From assembly GCF_007971025.1 (NCBI RefSeq), contig NZ_CP042436.1, forward strand, positions 992,001-1,056,000: DNA of 64,000 nt. Direction: 5' to 3'. Position numbers and translations under genes: made by a program. How positions within the stretch are numbered: position 1 is the first letter of the stretch; every line of letters starts with the position of its first letter. Source of the stretch: Mucilaginibacter ginsenosidivorans (GTDB taxonomy: Bacteria > Bacteroidota > Bacteroidia > Sphingobacteriales > Sphingobacteriaceae). Positions 61,895-64,000 of the stretch are shown piece by piece. Under the pieces are notes generated by a model. That model had not been told where the DNA came from, ran no database searches, and saw only the letters and a list, made by a program, of their open reading frames with translations.

Positions 61895-62596
61895 TTACTT
61901 GGTTTTAGTGAATGGAATTATTGTTTTGCCTGGATAATAATTTGTATCGAGGGTTACAAGTCCGGACCGTATCGCAAAAAGGACTAGCGCAATCCGACTA
62001 TTTAGGTTTAGTTTATGGAATATACGGTCACGGGAGCCTTCAACACTGCGTAAAGTCGTATGCATTTGCTGTGCTATTTCGCCGTAGGTAAGGTCAGTGC
62101 AGCAATATTTAAGTACTTCAATTTCGTTTTCCGTAAAGGTCTGCAGCCTGATTGCTTTGGTATTGACCAAATGGAAAACGGTACTGTTGGCACACTCGGA
62201 ATAATAGTAGCCGTCATTATGAATCGAAAAGAGCGCAGTCTTCACCTCCTCTATGTCACATTCCTTGAGCAGATATCCGTTCGCACCGGCCTGCATCATT
62301 CTAATGATATATATTTCCCAAAAAAAGGCGGTCAGCACCAGTACTTTCATTTCCGGCCACCGGCGCTTTACTTCCGTTAACACTGCAAAGCCATCCATCT
62401 GGGGCATGCTAATATCCAGTATGCAAATTTCAGGTAGCCTGTCAGCGGCAGTTAATTTGCTGATTAATTCATTTCCATTATCCGCCTCGATCACTATATC
62501 GATCCCCCCAAGAGACCGCAACATGGAGATAATCCCTTTCCTTACCAGATTATGGTCGTCGGCAAACGCAACCCGGATCGTTAACTCTTGTTCCAT
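61895..62596 (-). CDS. NarL/LuxR-family response regulator
   Basis: The 233-residue protein has a receiver (FADDHNLVRKGI; phospho-Asp in ILDISMPQMDG, Lys in LLKEC) and a LuxR-type HTH (TENEIEVLKYCCTDLTYGEIAQQM). It is first in an operon with a lipoprotein, membrane protein and histidine kinase. The likely target is the nearby cargo on the element. Confidence 0.92.
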   Translation of the reverse strand: MEQELTIRVAFADDHNLVRKGIISMLRSLGGIDIVIEADNGNELISKLTAADRLPEICILDISMPQMDGFAVLTEVKRRWPEMKVLVLTAFFWEIYIIRMMQAGANGYLLKECDIEEVKTALFSIHNDGYYYSECANSTVFHLVNTKAIRLQTFTENEIEVLKYCCTDLTYGEIAQQMHTTLRSVEGSRDRIFHKLNLNSRIALVLFAIRSGLVTLDTNYYPGKTIIPFTKTK

Positions 62597-62851
62597 GAAG
62601 TAAAAGTAAACCCAGTTTTCAATTCAAAATAGTAATCTTCACCTCGGACTTTTCCATGTCTTTTACCTCTAAATTATCCCAGGCCCATTATATAATTTTA
62701 GCGTCTTTTTCAGACTGAATACAAGTTCATTATATCAGTCAAAAAACCCATATAGAACGTTTGAATGCCCTGGCAAACGAAATACCCTTGGCCACAGGCC
62801 CAAATACCGAGTCAATTATGCCCTCCATTTTTAACGCGTAAATAATAATGT

Positions 62852-63697
62852 ATGGACAAGAGAACATCATCTATTTATGAAACTATGTTGGAAAGCCTCG
62901 AACAGATCGCTATGACTTCGGAAAATGTCCTTCAAAGGGCGGAGCAATCCTACAAAATTGCAGAGCATGCACTATCCCAATTAAAGGAGCATATAATCAG
63001 CTGTGTTTTTTCAGACAAACAGGAAGAGATCAATTTCTTCAAGAGGATTAAACCAATGTTCTTAAAGGAGCTATTGTATCATATGGAGGTCTTTCAGGTC
63101 GAGGCCTGGAAACCACCTGTTGGCCGGGATGAGCAAATTGCACACTACCGGCTAGGCGCCCACCGAGCAGACCTTTATTTTAAACGCTACAACGAACTGT
63201 ATACCTATTACAGGATGGGGAGCTCCTTGCACGATGAACAATATTTCTTACGGGGTGGTCGCTGCGACTTGATTTCACCAATCAGTATTTCAGACACAGA
63301 CAGCCGCTTCTCTACAGTTTACAGTTTCCAATTTGCAAAATTGCAGGCGTATGAACAGTTCAGCGACTACCTGCATCGCTGCGTTTATAACCTCGAACAT
63401 CCTGGTGCGCCAATGTCAGAAGCTGATAAAGAAAGGCAGACAATAAGGTGGACGGACTCTAAGTCAGCCTTGATTGAATTGGGATATGGCATTTACGCTA
63501 AAGGCTCCATTAATTATGGTAAGGCAGACATTAAACAGATTATGACTTCACTTGAAATAGCCTTTAATACCAGTCTGGGCAATTTTTATCGCACCTTTCA
63601 GAACCTGCGTATCAGGAAAAAGAACCGTACACCTTATTGGGATAGCGCCAGAGAAGATCTGATAAAAAACATGGACAATGCAGATCTGGATTCATGA
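62852..63697 (+). CDS. rteC: RteC-like regulator of element excision
   Basis: The 281-residue protein matches the RteC pattern: helical N-terminus (EQIAMTSENVLQRAEQSYKI), EEINFFKRIKPMFLKELLYHMEVF, and a C-terminal winged-helix-like part (SALIELGYGIYAKGSINYGKADIKQI; FYRTFQNLRIRKKNRT). In Bacteroides RteC links a two-component signal to excision and transfer. Here rteA/rteB are not beside it. The two-component operon on the minus strand is divergent (255-bp gap) and could replace them. Confidence 0.88.
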   Translation: MDKRTSSIYETMLESLEQIAMTSENVLQRAEQSYKIAEHALSQLKEHIISCVFSDKQEEINFFKRIKPMFLKELLYHMEVFQVEAWKPPVGRDEQIAHYRLGAHRADLYFKRYNELYTYYRMGSSLHDEQYFLRGGRCDLISPISISDTDSRFSTVYSFQFAKLQAYEQFSDYLHRCVYNLEHPGAPMSEADKERQTIRWTDSKSALIELGYGIYAKGSINYGKADIKQIMTSLEIAFNTSLGNFYRTFQNLRIRKKNRTPYWDSAREDLIKNMDNADLDS

Positions 63698-64000
63698 AAT
63701 AGGCGGATTTCTTTTGCAGCGATCAGCATGTGATAAAAAAAGGTAGTCCTTGCAAAGTGGTTATTTTAATGCCTTATCCCAACAGATGTAGGGGACATTA
63801 TGCAACTCTTGCAGATAGAGGCTGTAAATATTTAATTTATCCCCGGTATTTAGCTTGAAAACAGAAAAATAAATTTTCGAGGAAGTCCTGCAAAAGTGTC
63901 AACAGTTGTAGCATAATGATTGCACCTTTACGACATGAAAGGAAAATAGACGTATCAATTGAAGGCAATTACTTACTTAGAGTCTTTTTTACGCCCTCTG
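63698..64000. other. No gene recognised
   Basis: The last 303 bases after rteC show no open frame of useful length and no clear hairpin. Some -7-like AT-rich sequences are present. It may be the leader of the next element gene, which lies beyond the window. Confidence 0.4.

Larger units (their letters stand above)
23443..64000. mobile_element. Integrative conjugative element (Bacteroides-type conjugative transposon), left part
   Basis: From just after tRNA-Glu the window carries a tyrosine integrase, small HTH genes, the tra genes E, F, G, I, J, K, L, M and N in conserved Bacteroides order, cargo genes and an RteC-like regulator. Relaxase, coupling protein, traA-D and the right end are absent and presumably lie past 64000. 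The exact left junction is uncertain: it could be at the tRNA-Glu 3' end or nearer the repeats at 23467-23675. The base composition of the integrase region is more AT-rich than the host genes to its left. Confidence 0.9.

Noticed and set aside
1..64000. CRISPR arrays or insertion sequences
   Set aside because: No regularly spaced repeats were seen, and no transposase apart from the integrase was found in any frame.

Overview
The window looks like a chromosome segment of a soil- or plant-associated Bacteroidota, most likely a Sphingobacteriaceae member close to Mucilaginibacter or Pedobacter. The support is the SusC/SusD pair, ECF sigma/FecR signalling, Bacteroidota-type promoter boxes (TAnnTTTG), several glycoside hydrolases, and a Bacteroides-type conjugative transposon. 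No database search was possible, so all family names rest on motifs and remembered family architecture.

Bases 1-23370 are host-like chromosome. They hold a single-domain response regulator and a GH30-like/GH3 exoglycosidase pair. A partner-switching module follows (receiver-PP2C phosphatase, STAS protein, RsbW-like kinase), next to small membrane and secreted proteins. Then come a histidine-kinase-like protein without an ATPase domain, a zinc alcohol dehydrogenase/esterase pair, a GH13 amylase, and a divergent AraC/phytanoyl-CoA-dioxygenase pair. The last host unit is a five-gene minus-strand operon, 23145 to 17066: flavin disulfide reductase, ABC ATPase, fused permease-binding protein, EgtB, EgtD. 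It appears to couple ergothioneine synthesis with uptake, and perhaps with reduction of its disulfide. The binding protein part of the transporter is circularly permuted.

From about 23443 to the end lies the left part of an integrative conjugative element beside tRNA-Glu (UUC). It starts with short repeats, a fragment resembling a tRNA 3' end, a strong terminator and a CTnDOT-type tyrosine integrase. Small HTH proteins and a lipoprotein follow. A long minus-strand transfer operon runs from 44498 down to about 26735: traE, a 1840-residue methylase-helicase of the DarB anti-restriction type, traF, traG, three tandem TraI-like paralogues, traJ, traK, traL, a frameshifted traM, traN, and several unknown genes. 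Two nearly identical palindromes (core CCGTATACGG) lie upstream of the operon.

The cargo (44802-62596) has a LytTR membrane regulator divergent from an unknown small protein. It then has a plus-strand thiol and nutrient-sensing cluster: ECF sigma, CysM-like enzyme, DsbD-like protein, TlpA-like thioredoxin, FecR, SusC with an STN domain, SusD. Converging on it are minus-strand genes for a propeller-like protein, a tiny secreted Cys-containing peptide, a MauE-like redox membrane protein, an AraC-type regulator and a two-component system with its own lipoprotein and membrane protein. An RteC-like excision regulator closes the window. Relaxase, coupling protein, traA-D and the right attachment site are not visible and presumably lie beyond 64000.
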